NCBI GenBank assembly: GCA_016584495.1
Contig: WAID01000002.1
Span: 1,302,001 to 1,366,000 of the forward strand
From: Celoporthe dispersa
Taxonomy: Eukaryota; Ascomycota; Sordariomycetes; Diaporthales; Cryphonectriaceae
Length of the DNA: 64,000 nucleotides
Direction: 5' to 3'
Positions 37,201 to 48,170 of the stretch are shown here, one piece after another. Every line of letters begins with the position of its first letter. Positions within the stretch are counted from its first letter, which is position 1. The notes below the pieces were generated by a model, which was not told the origin of the DNA, ran no database searches, and was given only the letters and a program-made list of their open reading frames with translations. The translations under genes were made by a program, and so were the position numbers.

Positions 37201-37765
37201 CTGAATCAGCTTGACTGGCAGGGGGATCCATGGCGCACAATGCCACAAGTGTCCTCAACTAAACCCTCAAGATTGTCCTGCAGTGAAGAGTAGACTAGAC
37301 TCGGAGTGACTGATGCAGGTAACACTGAAGACAGCAACGCAGAAAACGAGTGGGTGATCTGGCCACAATTTATGGGTGTGCGATGCTTGTTTGCTTGCCG
37401 TGCAGTATGACCGACAACCCATGCGAGATCCTAGACAACAATAGCCCTGATGACTTCAGCTCATGTGCTGCCAACCTCTTCCAAGACCCTCATCTCAAGC
37501 TCCACCCCCAGCTTTGACCTCCCCGGTGACTTCTGTACCACCGGCAGCCCATGCCACGCCCAGCAAAGCAGCACTAGAACCAAGCCCCTCGGTTCGGGCT
37601 CCTCTGCGGACTCGCACTTCCGCCTCGGCCAGCGCGAGCGTTGCTGTTGTCATATCGATCCCCGCTCGACTGGGCGGAAGACCGTGGGCTCTCACGGGAA
37701 CTGCCGAGACACCCAGGACACCATCTTCCTGTACATCTCATCGGCATCGACGGTTGGCCAAGTTC

Positions 37766-40700
37766 CTAGTTCTGGCCCTCCCAGCCAACCCAGCTGCGCG
37801 GCATGACGCGCCAGATCTTGACCTCGCCGCTGCGAAGGTCATCCAGCTTGAAGCTCTCGATCTTGACCTTCTTGCTCTCGCGTCCCTGCTCCCAGGCGCG
37901 GACTTTCTTCTTGGTGCCATCCCACTCTGCCACGATGCCCACGTGATCCGGTTTGCCCACTTCTACGCTGTACTTCGCGTGCATGGGTCCGTGCTTGCCT
38001 TGGAACTTGGCATTACGAATACTGATAATGTCGCCGGGACGGATCTGGTCGGTTTGTGTGGTGCTCGCATTCGCCAGGTTGGAGTAGACGAGTGCACCGT
38101 AAGCGCGAGTACTGACAGGCAGGAGGGCGTCTTTCAGTGGCTTGAGCAACTCAAGAACGAGCCCATGTGGCGTACCGTCTCCAACCACAGTGTCCTTCTT
38201 CCCGGTGACAGCATCAGAGATGGGTCGGCCGAAGCGCTCATAAGATTCCTCCAGCTGATCCTGGCGCAGGCTGCGGGGCGGGCCTTCGTGGCGCTGCTCC
38301 AGGTGCACGTCATTTGCGTCCTGGGGATCGAAGCGCACCGTGATGACTGTCTGTGAGTAGTCCTGAAACAAAACATAGATATCACGCGTCACAGTCGTCT
38401 TGACGCCGCGCTGCGTCGACTGAGATTCCTCCGACTCGTAGAAGATGTCTTTACGACCCTGCAACTGAGGCGGCAGACCCTTTGGTTGCATCCACCATCC
38501 AGACTGAGGAGCCAGGTCGACGTCGTTGGCAACGAAGCCAGACTCCATAGATGGCCTGCTGAGCATATCCATTGATCGACGACCGGCGCGGATGTCCAGG
38601 GAGCCGCGGTGTGTGGCCGGCGCCCGACCAGTCGAGGGTGCAGGTGGGCCTCTCTGCTCCGAGAAGGCCTGCTGTGATGACTCGCCAGCACCATACGCAT
38701 CGTCTGCAGCACGGCCTGGTGGTGGAGGTGCAGGCTGGGAGAAACCCGGCATCAGATTTGCCTTGGACGACGTCGCATTATAGTTGTAGGGATCATAGTC
38801 GTCGTCCTGCTCAGCCTCCATGGCCGGTGGTGGTGGCGGGGGAGGGGCCCCGCGAGGAGCGTCAACAGACTTCCGAGCATCTGTGCGACTGTCCGGCGGA
38901 GGCTGGCTTGGTACGGGGGGAGGGGCTCTTGGAGCAGCAGCCGACGGTATCGGGGGAGGCAGAGAAGGAGGGGCGGCCTTTGGAGAGGTCATCGAGAATG
39001 TATCCTCGAAGCTGGACTCTCGTCCGTGAGCCTTCAAGGCATCTTTGTGGGGAACAGAAGAAGCAATATCGGTATCGTAGTCTCCTTCATACTCTGTGAC
39101 TTCTTCGTTTTCATCGTCCAGCTGGTCTTCGGCTGTAGACGTCTTCGGCAAGCCGCCCGGTGGAGGGGGCGGGGGCGGCCGAGTCTGTGATGGAGGTGCC
39201 GGAGCAGTCCCGGGGACGGGTGGTGGAGGCCGACTAGCCCGCTTGTTTGTAGGCGACACGGGCGTGTCCTCATCGTCATGGAACTTGGGAGATGTCGGCA
39301 TCCGAGGAGAGGTAGGCACAGGCGGTGCTGGGGCGCTGATAGGAGGCAGAGGTGGCGGTGCTCTGGTCGCAGGGAGCTCCTCGCCTCGAGGCGTCTCCAA
39401 GGGCTCGTCGACTTCTGAGGCCTCATCACCAGACTCGGAGCCTTCACTCGGGGCCCCAGGAGTGGCAGGAGGAGGTCGCGCTGCGCGTTTGTTAGCACGA
39501 TAGTCCTTGACAGTTGACGAGTGATACATACACTCAGCTGGGATAGGCGGAGGGAGAGGTCGCCCGCCGGGGATCGGAGGGGCGGCAGTAGATGCTGCAG
39601 CAGGAACTAAATCCATGTTAACGTTACAATCAGGATGTGTTCACGGTCACGGTGGTGAGTGTCCTACCAGCTGGAGGACTGCGCGGAGCAGGCTCCTCGT
39701 CCTCGGCCGCCTCTTCCTCCGCAGCTGCTGGCTCCTCCTCTGGCTGCTTGGGACGACCCATACCAGGCAAGGGCATCATCATAGGAATCGGAGGAGCAGC
39801 GCGTGGAGAAGGTAGATCGTGAGATTCCTCGCTCGTGCGCTTCTCAGAAGAGGAGGCCTTCTTCTTCTTGGGCGGCAGTGACGGGGCAGCTCCAGGCATG
39901 GGCATGCCGAACATGCCAGGCATCCCCATACCTCCTCCAAGCCGAGCCATGCGCGCACGAAGCTCTTCCTTGCGACGGAACTCCTTGGCTTCTTCGTCCT
40001 CCTCGTCCTCGTCCTCTTCTTCCCCCTCTTCGCCCGCCTCTTCCTCTTCGGCCTCCTCTTCTTCTGCTACCGCGGCGGGCTGTCCAGGTATAGATACTCG
40101 AGATGGGCGTCGCGGCTTCTCGTCGCTGTCATCGCGCTCCGTGAGCTCTTCCTGGTCCTCTGTTGTCTCGCCTGCGCCGGACAGGTCGGCCTCGTTTCCG
40201 TCTCTAGGCTCTGGATCTTTAGACGGTTTGCGACGGGGCGGAGCAGACACCCTGGGAGGATGGCCTTCTTCGAGCGACCGTCTCCCGCCAGTCTCGCCGG
40301 TGTCTCTGCGCTCCAGCAGAGGCGCAGGAGGAGCTAGCTCCTCTTCGGCGCCCTCGGCCGGTTCATGGCTGGGCATTCTCGGCTTGGCAGGGCGCTTGGG
40401 TTTCTCCTTCTTGGCGGCAGCCTCTGCATGCCTCTGCGCCTGCTCTTGCTGTTGTTTCTGGAGGAGGGCCATTCGCTCCTTCAGGCTCATCGGCTTGGGC
40501 TGATCCTCTTCGCCCTCCTTCGACTCCGATGGGAGCAGTCCTGCCTTTTGCGCATTTTCGACATTTTCGGCCTCCCTTTCCCTGATCTCAGGGTCTTCCT
40601 CTCGACGGTACACAGGAGCGACCGGAGCATTGCGCTGTGTAGGAACGTAGGTATTCCCCTTGGGAGGCGGAGCGACAAAAGGCTTCTTGATGAACGAGGA

Positions 40701-41315
40701 GCTGCCTCCTGCGCCACCGAGACCGCTCGGTTTGAAAGGCGCAATTGGCGGGGCAGCGGGTTTGTTGAAAGCAGCAATGCGGTCCTTGAAGGAGCTGCTG
40801 GCCGGCTTCTCCGAGACGGGAGGCGGTCCACGCTTGACGGATGCTGCTTGCGGAGGAGACTGGGCGAGGGCCGGCGCAGGAGCTCGAGGTGGTGAGGACG
40901 GGAGCATGGGGTCAGCTGGTTTCGGCGGCGCAGGAGGAGAGGTCGGAGCCATGGGCTCGGCAACCGGAGGGGGTGGCGGCGAGCTGGGCTTCACGTCCTC
41001 GATGTCAACCGCCGGAGCCGGCACCGGGGGCGAGGCAGGCTCATCGGGTACGACGGTAGGTTCTTCCGGAGCTGGCTCGTGTTCCTTCTTTGGCCTCGCC
41101 CTGGTCGGACGCGGCGGGGCAACAGGCTCATACTTCTCAACGAAGTTCCGAGGAAAGATGCCTTCCTGCTTTGCGCCAGACTCGTCGACGTACTCGCCGG
41201 TATACCAGTCTGCGTCCTCATCGTCCGTGACCGTTATGATCTGACCAACGCTGAATTGAAGGTCGTCCTCGTGGGGCGAGGCGTACTCGTAGATGGCTTT
41301 GACCTTGAAGGACAT
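37766..41315 (-). CDS. BBC1: SH3-domain actin-patch protein, BBC1/MTI1 family
   Basis: Homologue of yeast Bbc1/Mti1, which binds type I myosin and limits WASP-driven Arp2/3 actin assembly at endocytic patches. Three exons, 41315-39668, 39606-39532 and 39480-37766, give 1145 aa in exact phase; introns are 61 and 51 bp. Residues 1-70 form an SH3 domain (KVKAIYEYASPHEDDLQF, DWYTGEY, GIFPRNFVEKY). A very long Pro/Glu-rich disordered middle follows, with many polyproline SH3-ligand motifs, a Gln-rich coiled stretch (LKERMALLQKQQQEQAQRH) and an acidic Glu/Asp run. The C-terminus (about residues 920-1145: RDIYVLFQDYSQTVITVRFD, VGKPDHVGIVAEWDG, VMPRSWVGWEG) matches the cysteine-proteinase-fold domain shared by BBC1 and AIM3. 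The start at 41315 is the ATG immediately before the SH3 domain. The 51-bp intron is a multiple of three without stops, so retention would add 17 residues. Confidence 0.9.
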
Positions 41316-42676
41316 AATGATGTGCCCTAGGGCCAAGGAAAGGCGATGCGTGGGCGCAGTCGCCGCCCTTGGAGATATCTAAGTGTAATGTGATCTTGAC
41401 TTAGGCGCACGCCGGTGAGGCGGGGAAGCAGCTGCAGTCGAGGTTGCAGATGCGAGAGGCGACGTTCGTATGATGCAGTCAAGCAGGTCGGAGGACGGAG
41501 GTCTACGACGATAACTCTAGTTGCAACAAGAAGAAGGATAAAAAGCTGGTGAAGGCGGAGAAGATGCGGGTAGCAACGTTGAAACTTGGTGGTGAGCAGC
41601 CCGTAAGCTTAATCGCTGCGGAAGAAAGGAAACCACGGTGACGCTGCCTGGGCCGATCAGCCAGGAGCTTCAGGCAGATTTCAGGCGGGACGGCGCTGCG
41701 GGACGCTGCGGACGAAGCTAGAGCCGACGTCAGCGCTTTAACCAAAAGATAGAGGCGCAACATCTAATCCGTTCCAACCACCCTCGGCGACATCCCGTCT
41801 TGTGTACTGTGACTACTGTGACACCAAGAGCACCCTCATGAGAGCAACGCAAAAACCCCTCTTGCGCTCATGCGGTAGAAGACTCAACAAAATCCTGCAA
41901 TGCAAAAGGGCCATAACATACCACCAGCCGTATTCTAACGCTCTATCACCTTCCGTCTCCGTTTCTCTCTCTCTCTCTCTCTCTCTCTCTTCTTGTGTGT
42001 ATGTATGTGCCTCCCCTTCTGTCTCTGTCTTCCAAGGAGGCCCTGGTAGGCAGGAATATGACAAGAGGTATTTGATCGCGCGTCTTCGTGCAAGGGCCGA
42101 CGAACGGAGGCGGATGGGAAAAGGCGGAGCGTAGGGGGGCGACCTGATGATGTCGTCGACACGGGTCGAGTGATCAGCTGCCACCGTCCTCTGAGGGGTT
42201 TTCAGCTCATTCAAAACACACAAGGCAGACGCCCTTGACTGTGCAGTCGATGGACGGTGGTGGTAAGGCCTTGTGTCTTGGAATAGTTGAGAGCGGGCTG
42301 GCGGACGGTGGAGGGCGAACCGGAGCGGAGGAAGTGGACTGTGCATTAGGTTCCTAGGCACATCTGACACTGTGGCTGGACACTGCGCATGAAAATAGCC
42401 CCACCATTGACGTCTGCAAGACGCGCGACCACGGCACAAAAACTCCAACTACAGCTTCGCCTCGGTCCCAAGCTTAAGAGGTGTTTCCTCTCCCCTCCCC
42501 CTTTTTTTGCTAACTTAGCTCCCGAGCACGACAAACATTAAACTCTGGGCAAAATACGTGGTCCTTTGTGTTGGCTATTCAGAGCAGTGGCGCTCTGCAG
42601 GCTACAAAGTGTCTACTGGATCTCGCCAGCTTCAGCCGCAGCAGCCGAAAAACCATCTTCTATCCGCCACTTCACG
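41316..42676. promoter_or_regulatory. Divergent BBC1-RTR1 intergenic region
   Basis: About 1.36 kb between two divergent starts, presumably carrying both promoters. It contains a (CT)n run at 41963-41990. No gene is supported; open frames here lack domains. Confidence 0.6.
41963..41990. repeat. (CT)n microsatellite
   Basis: About fourteen CT units in the BBC1-RTR1 intergenic region, followed by a short GT-rich stretch. It may act as a promoter-type polypyrimidine tract for RTR1, which is transcribed to the right. Confidence 0.85.
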
Positions 42677-43561
42677 ATGGCCTCACGAGCATCTAAACCC
42701 GTAAAGGGCATCCTCAAGAAGCCCAAGGCAACCTCAACAGAACAGAACCAAGAGCCGACCTCGTTAAACCAGTCTGATCCACGCGCGGTTGCTGTCCACC
42801 ACGCGCGTCTCCTCCAAGACCGAAAGGATATTGAAGCGCTCATCTTCGATCACATCCTGACCCTAATCGACCTTCCCCTGCACCCGACTCACCCGGCCTT
42901 GTCTCCGCACCCATCTGATATCGACACATTCCTCTCGCTCGTCCGTATCTTCCAGCCGTCTGATTACGACGACCTGATCACAGAGCGAAACCTGAACGAG
43001 AACAAGTGCGGTTACGCTCTGTGCCCGAACCAGCGGCGCAAGTACAAGGGTGCCGGGACGTACAAGATGGTGAACAAGGGCAGAAAAGATTTTGATATTG
43101 TCGAGACGAAGGAGCTGGAGAAGTGGTGCAGCACAGAGTGCACGCGGAGGGCTCTCTGGGTGAAGGTGCAGCTCAACGAGACAGCCGCCTGGGAGAGAGT
43201 GGGTTTGCCAGAGTTGAGAGTTGAACTCTACCCGGAGAAGGAGGACGGTGACAAGATTGGCTCAGAGGCCAACAACGCCCAACGAGACAGTCAGGGTGAG
43301 CCTCAGAGGCTGGCTACCGAGATGGCCAGGTTGCAGCTTGAGCAAGATCGTAAGACTGCGAAGGATGCCGCCGCACTGGCTCGAGAGAGAGGCGATGGTG
43401 CCGAGGAAGCGCCTGGTCGATCCATGGACATTGTTGTCCGCGAGAAGAAGGTGACTACTGAGCCGGAGGCTCCATCCCTTAGTGACAACACCATTGAGGG
43501 TTATAAGTCAAAATTTGGGACCGAGGCCGAAGATGGCCCTACCCTCAAGGAAGGTTCCTAA
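42677..43561 (+). CDS. RTR1: RNA polymerase II CTD phosphatase, RTR1/RPAP2 family
   Basis: Homologue of Rtr1/RPAP2, an atypical zinc-containing phosphatase acting on the C-terminal repeats of RNA polymerase II and linked to polymerase import. Single exon, 294 aa. The signature zinc site is present: CGYALC (Cys111, Cys116) and KWCSTECTRRALWVKVQL (Cys151, Cys155), following the helical segment HHARLLQDRKDIEALIFDHIL. The start at 42677 is favoured because it precedes the conserved region by a typical lysine-rich N-terminus; the frame is open to 42566 but adds a non-homologous leader. The C-terminal third is charged and probably disordered, ending with a short conserved-looking SLSDNTIEGYKSKF. 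Convergent with RPS17. Confidence 0.9.
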   Translation: MASRASKPVKGILKKPKATSTEQNQEPTSLNQSDPRAVAVHHARLLQDRKDIEALIFDHILTLIDLPLHPTHPALSPHPSDIDTFLSLVRIFQPSDYDDLITERNLNENKCGYALCPNQRRKYKGAGTYKMVNKGRKDFDIVETKELEKWCSTECTRRALWVKVQLNETAAWERVGLPELRVELYPEKEDGDKIGSEANNAQRDSQGEPQRLATEMARLQLEQDRKTAKDAAALARERGDGAEEAPGRSMDIVVREKKVTTEPEAPSLSDNTIEGYKSKFGTEAEDGPTLKEGS

Positions 43562-44115
43562 TAATACGGGTACGGACAAAAGGTCCAACGGTCATTTCAA
43601 AGAAAATCTGGAGTCATGGTTGACTTTTACGATACCCACATAGTCAGATTACAGGTCGCAATGGAGGCACACTCAATCAGCAAGGCACGCGGCTAAATGA
43701 CACAGATCCGTTCGTGCAGACAGAAGCCCGTCAAGACGGCCACGGAGGGTGACAGATGATGTCGGCAAATGGATGGCCCTCGGACACACCAACGCACGAA
43801 CAGTAACACCAAAAAGCGGCAATGGAAGAGAACTGGCAATCAAGCATCTTCTCCGGAATTACCCAAGAGAATCAGCGACACCTTGTAGGAGCACGAGATC
43901 TGCATTGGATCTAGCTGGTAAAGCTCACTACCTTCCATGTTGGCAGCAGTAGATGTGCCGCAGACGCCAGAGACGCCACAACCTTGTATTTCCCAAAACC
44001 AAGCCTGGTATCCGTATCATTTTCCCTCATGCATTTTGTAAATTTTTTCTTGTAGGTATCCCCATCGCCACCGCACAAGTTGTGTTCGGGTCGATATCGT
44101 AGACAGGGGAAGCGC
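43562..44115. other. Intergenic region between convergent RTR1 and RPS17
   Basis: Holds the two 3' UTRs. No coding signal, repeat or RNA gene is recognised. Confidence 0.6.
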
Positions 44116-44735
44116 TTAGTCGCGGCGGGGAGGGCGGTCACCGAAGCGGCGGCCACCACGCTCCTGAGGCTGAGCCTGGTGGACCTGGTTGACAGTGACG
44201 GGGACGGAGTCGAACTGTTCAAGAAGAAAGAACTAAGTCAGCCCCCCACATCATTGTCACAAAACGCGCATGATGGGTGGGTGGTAAAACTTACGCCGAG
44301 GTGCTTGAGCAGAGCCTTGGTGTCCTGGTCGACCTCAAGCTGGCCAGACTCGGTAGTCTGGGTGAAGTCGAGAGCAGACACCTCGGGGACGTACTGATCC
44401 TTGCGCTCACGCTCCTCCTCCTGCAGCTTGAAGGAGATACCACGGACGGGACCCTGCTGGATACGCTTCATCAAGTGGGTGGTGTATCCGGCAATCTGTT
44501 GTCAAAACCTTGTCAATTTCCATCACCTCATCAACACTTGGGGACCGATATCGTTTTCCGAGTCCCAAATGGCGTCGTTCGAACGCACCTTGTTGCGCAG
44601 ACGCTTGGAAGCAATGATGGCAATCTCATCGCAGATCCTCTTGTTGGTCTCGAAGTCCAGAGTGAGCTTGGGGTAGTACCGCTCGATGATGACCTTGGCG
44701 GACTTCTTGACGGTCTTGGTACGAACGCGACCCAT
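44116..44735 (-). CDS. RPS17: 40S ribosomal protein S17 (eS17)
   Basis: Cytosolic small-subunit ribosomal protein eS17. Three exons, 44735-44589, 44495-44295 and 44214-44116, with GT-AG introns of 93 and 80 bp; 148 aa in exact phase. The sequence is strongly conserved: GRVRTKTVKKSAKVIIERYY, ETNKRICDEIAIIASKRLRN, KIAGYTTHLMKRIQQGPVRG and QYVPEVSAL. The first intron falls after RLRNK. The C-terminus is Arg/Gly-rich (RGGRRFGDRPPRRD), longer than in yeast but usual for moulds. Unlike neighbouring EF2, this highly conserved gene shows no frame break. Confidence 0.97.
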
Positions 44736-45195
44736 TTTGACGGTGTTGTAGGGGGGTTTTGGAGGTTGTCGAGGGAAGGAGGTTTGGGTGGGTTGTCGAG
44801 TTGAGCGTTGATTGTCAAAAATCTTTGGTAGTCTCCAATGCTAAGTTCAAAGTTCGCTTCTGCCGCTGCAGGTGGGTCGCTGGTGGTCCGTGCGCAAGGG
44901 CAAAGATGCACGTGACCTTTCATCAGGTGATAGCGTATCGCTGTCGCCCTTGGCTTTGGTTCAGCGAGTCGCGACACTAGCTACTATGGTAGAACGATGC
45001 AGGTGATGGCAGAGGAACTTGAAAGTGCTGGATTGACGGTACTTGAGAGCTGTTCATCCATGAGATGTATATGTTTTATTTCAGTTCTAAATACTGTACA
45101 CGTGAAGATCCTCGCGGTCGTGTCTTGCTCGTATTTGCGAACAGCTAGAGTAGCCCATGGTTCTCTTCAAGCCCAACCCCTCCATGAGATCCTCG
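44736..45195. promoter_or_regulatory. RPS17 upstream region / MRP51 3' region
   Basis: This 460-bp interval must contain the RPS17 promoter and the MRP51 3' UTR. No gene or distinctive motif recognised. Confidence 0.5.
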
Positions 45196-46602
45196 TCACG
45201 TCGACTTCCGCTGTTCATCTGCCCAATCTAACCCGTATGTACTTGAGCTGCCGCTCCTCCAGGTAGCCTTTCCACGGAGCGCCTTCGCTGATTTCGGGAC
45301 CCGGAACTGCATGGCCTCTTCTACCGGGTTCTCTACTGCCTGGTGGTACAACTGCCTCTCTCCCTGCATCTCCTCCTGCACCATCCTGAATTGTCGCTCG
45401 GCCTCTTCGATGTTCACAACAGCCCGGCCATCAGAGTTGACCTGCGCGGACACGATGTTGACCCAGAGCTTGGATCCGCCCGCCTGCTTGAAGTCGGGCT
45501 TTTCGTTCTTGTTCATGAACGCTGTTCTGGCAAGGGGCGACGACGAGACGAAGCCACCTACCCCCACACTCGTGTTTTGGCCCGTTCCGAGGTGCATGAC
45601 TCTAGCCTTGACGGGCTTGTGCTTCTGCTGCGGCCCATACACGGGATGGTTCTCGAGGAAGGCGTTGCTCCGCAGATATGACAGGCCAGCCGATGGGTGG
45701 GTTGCTGGCGGTCCATCTCTCGCGTAGGGGTTTGGCCTGGAAATCTGCTTCGTCTGGCCCGGTGCCAGATTGCCCAGATGGTCTGCCACGGTGGGCGGCT
45801 CGAGAGGTGCAAGGTCGAGGAATTTCCCAACAAGGTCGTAGAGCCCTTGGCGATACTCACGGACCTCGCGGAGGAACCCGAGGACCTGCTCGTCTGTGAC
45901 GTCTTCAGGTCGCACATCGGGAATCTCCTGATTGAGGCCCTGATCCATGGCGCGCTGCTTCGCTTTCTTGGTCAGGTCAGGTGCAATATGCTGACGCAGA
46001 AACTGGCGGAACTCTGCCCTCCTCCCGCGGACCTCCCTCTTCAGGTACGTCTGAAATTCACCCTCGGTCAGGTTGGCAAGCCAGGGCCCCTTGAACTTCC
46101 AGCGCTTGTGCCCGGCCTCATTGATCTTCTCGGCATCGTCGATTGCAGTGAAATCGTACTTGTCTTCAAACACTGATTCCAGCGCGTCGTCCATCCTCGT
46201 CAGTGGGCCTTGGCCGTCCGCTCTTGCGTTATGTGGGAGTGATATGGCTATGTTCATCTCCTGCCACTTCTCTAGGGACAGCGCGTGGTCCGCCGCTGAG
46301 GTGAAATCGGTGACATGTTCTAGCGAGTCGACCTGCTTGACACGGAGGTATGGCGTGCTCGTCTTGGCCGTTGACCTCAGGGGGAAGTTTCTCTTGAAGC
46401 CCCAGTCTCCGCGCTGCCTGAAGCTTTCCGGGGCCGTGACTGTCTGTAGAGTTGGGTAGGCGGCGGTCGCGGTGTCGGAGTTGTAGCTCGTCGCAGCTTG
46501 GTAGTCGCCAGGAGGTGATGGTATTGCTGAGGGCAGGGAGAACATGCGTGACGCCCGGAGAAGTGCGCCGCCGGGCGACAGACTTCTGCCTGCTGTCGCC
46601 AT
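45196..46602 (-). CDS. MRP51: Mitochondrial small-subunit ribosomal protein MRP51 family
   Basis: Fungal mitoribosomal 37S protein of the Mrp51 family. Single exon, 468 aa from the ATG at 46602. The N-terminal 30 residues (MATAGRSLSPGGALLRASRMF) are basic and Ser/Ala-rich as in a mitochondrial targeting peptide. Family-like segments follow: GDWGFKRNFPLRSTAKTST, YLRVKQVDSLEHVTDFTSAA, HKRWKFKGPWLANLTEGEF and HPSAGLSYLRS, with the C-terminal VNIVSAQVNSDGRAVVNIEE. The frame stays open upstream of 46602 but has no further ATG there. Identification is by remembered family resemblance, fairly secure for the FKRNFPL and KGPWL blocks. Confidence 0.85.
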   Translation of the reverse strand: MATAGRSLSPGGALLRASRMFSLPSAIPSPPGDYQAATSYNSDTATAAYPTLQTVTAPESFRQRGDWGFKRNFPLRSTAKTSTPYLRVKQVDSLEHVTDFTSAADHALSLEKWQEMNIAISLPHNARADGQGPLTRMDDALESVFEDKYDFTAIDDAEKINEAGHKRWKFKGPWLANLTEGEFQTYLKREVRGRRAEFRQFLRQHIAPDLTKKAKQRAMDQGLNQEIPDVRPEDVTDEQVLGFLREVREYRQGLYDLVGKFLDLAPLEPPTVADHLGNLAPGQTKQISRPNPYARDGPPATHPSAGLSYLRSNAFLENHPVYGPQQKHKPVKARVMHLGTGQNTSVGVGGFVSSSPLARTAFMNKNEKPDFKQAGGSKLWVNIVSAQVNSDGRAVVNIEEAERQFRMVQEEMQGERQLYHQAVENPVEEAMQFRVPKSAKALRGKATWRSGSSSTYGLDWADEQRKST

Positions 46603-48170
46603 TGTCAAGTTGCCGCTGCTCCCTCCAGCAGCTCCAAAGTACAGGATGCTGCGCAACTTGGACGCACGACTTGAAGGATGTCTGACCTGACGTCTGCGAG
46701 AGAAAATGTTCGGCGCGGCAAACACTCAACGGCAGCCACGCAATTGGTCTGTTTGGCCAGACCCACCCCACTAGGTCCGAGCTCCAGCCAGAAGCTCTGG
46801 GCTCTCAAGCTCTGTAACTCTCCCACTGTGCCACCAAGCGGGAAAAGGAAGGGGAGGGAGGGAAGAAAAAAATTTAATTACGAGCCAGTGACCATCCGAC
46901 TGCAAGACTGTGATAATTCGAAATTTGCTTGCCCTACGTCGAGATGGAGCCAGGTAGAGAATGGTTAGGACAAGGACATCTCTCCTTGCAGTGGAAGAGG
47001 CACGAGTGATTCGGTTCTCCATAATAAGTTTTCCCAGGTGAGAGCCAGTCAACACCTGCGAAACGAGAGTACATTAGAAGGCATGATGATGGCTGTAATG
47101 GGACTGTAGCATCTGCAAGCGGTCGATATGCTATGTATCTCGACAGACACAGTCCCACTTCCCCAGATGGGTCTTTGCTGCAACACGAGAGATCTTCCCA
47201 TACAATGAATCATTAGAAAAATTTTCTCCTTGGAAAATCATATAGGTCGATGAAATGGCCTTTGAAAGTGCAAAATATGATCGTCGTCTCTAACCAGGCG
47301 CCGGAGTTAAGATGGGAAGACTGCAACGGATTTCCGGGTCTGCTGGACTACACAGTACGTAGTACAGAAACTTGGAGTCGAAGCTGTCTATCTGACATGG
47401 AAAAAGACTGCCGCACTGCCGCATGCGGTTGCACTGGCTGGGCGATAGGCCTCCTCCATCTGACTTCAATGTAGCATCTGCTTGGGACATGCTGAAGCCC
47501 CATGGGAAGCTTAGACAGTACCACAGCAACGGCTTCCTGGCTAATGGAGGGGCAAAGGCATGGGGGCTTAGGGCCAACCCTGAGACTTAGAGTGGTGGGT
47601 GGTGGGTGGTATCAGCTCCCCAATGCAGGTTGCAATGGAACTGTCGGTCTGCCTTGCCCAAGTCTCCACTATTTGCAGGACCCGCCACTGCAAATCTGGC
47701 CAGGATTGGATTACAAAATCTGTTGCTGGGTGCGGGGCAACCTTGGGACGCACTTTCTTTCGTTTCTCCCCCTCCAACCCGCCTTTTCCACTTCCTCCCT
47801 CCCGACCCTTCCTTCTCTCGCCAGCGCAAGCCTTGACGGCGAAACATTGTACGTATCCTGTCACAGTTCTCCCATCCTGTATCGAGCATTAGGATATCAC
47901 ATCTCTTTGACTCGTTTCTTGACTCACTCGCCGAGAGCTTAGCCACCGCTCAAGAGTCACTGGAGCTAACCAACCCCGCGCGCAGTCTTTTTTTTTCTCC
48001 TCCCAAAACCGCAGACCAAACTCTCGAGTTTTGAGTCTGCCCGGCGTGCGAACTTTCCTGTCGCCGCCAACCCAACAACGTGCTGTGCCGTTCTCGAGGC
48101 ACCAATCCAGTATCTCATACAAGCAAGACCCGATTCTATTTAGACAGGTTCCCTCCTCAAAACCGTCAAA
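46603..48170. promoter_or_regulatory. Divergent MRP51-EF2 intergenic region
   Basis: About 1.57 kb between divergent starts. The EF2-proximal part (about 47755-48165) is pyrimidine-rich, as expected for the leader of a highly expressed fungal gene. No credible gene is contained. Confidence 0.6.

Larger units (their letters stand above)
30549..37765. other. 7.2-kb region without a credible protein-coding gene
   Basis: Lies between the start of the unknown gene (-) and the stop of BBC1 (-). It contains many short open frames on both strands without homology or splice logic, and several microsatellites: (AC)n at 31791, (GA)n/(GGGA)n at 32557, purine repeats at 33437, (GTGTGC)n at 34041 and (GCCT)n at 34235. 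An AT-rich patch lies near 36760-37080. The interval from 37450 to 37765 is GC-rich with open frames on both strands directly downstream of BBC1 and may be its 3' UTR. Long promoter, lncRNA or decayed sequence are all possible. Confidence 0.5.

Noticed and set aside
37450..37765. Separate gene or further BBC1 exon downstream of the BBC1 stop
   Set aside because: The BBC1 frame ends with the expected C-terminal motif VMPRSWVGWEG. The GC-rich open frames beyond it show no domain or splice logic.
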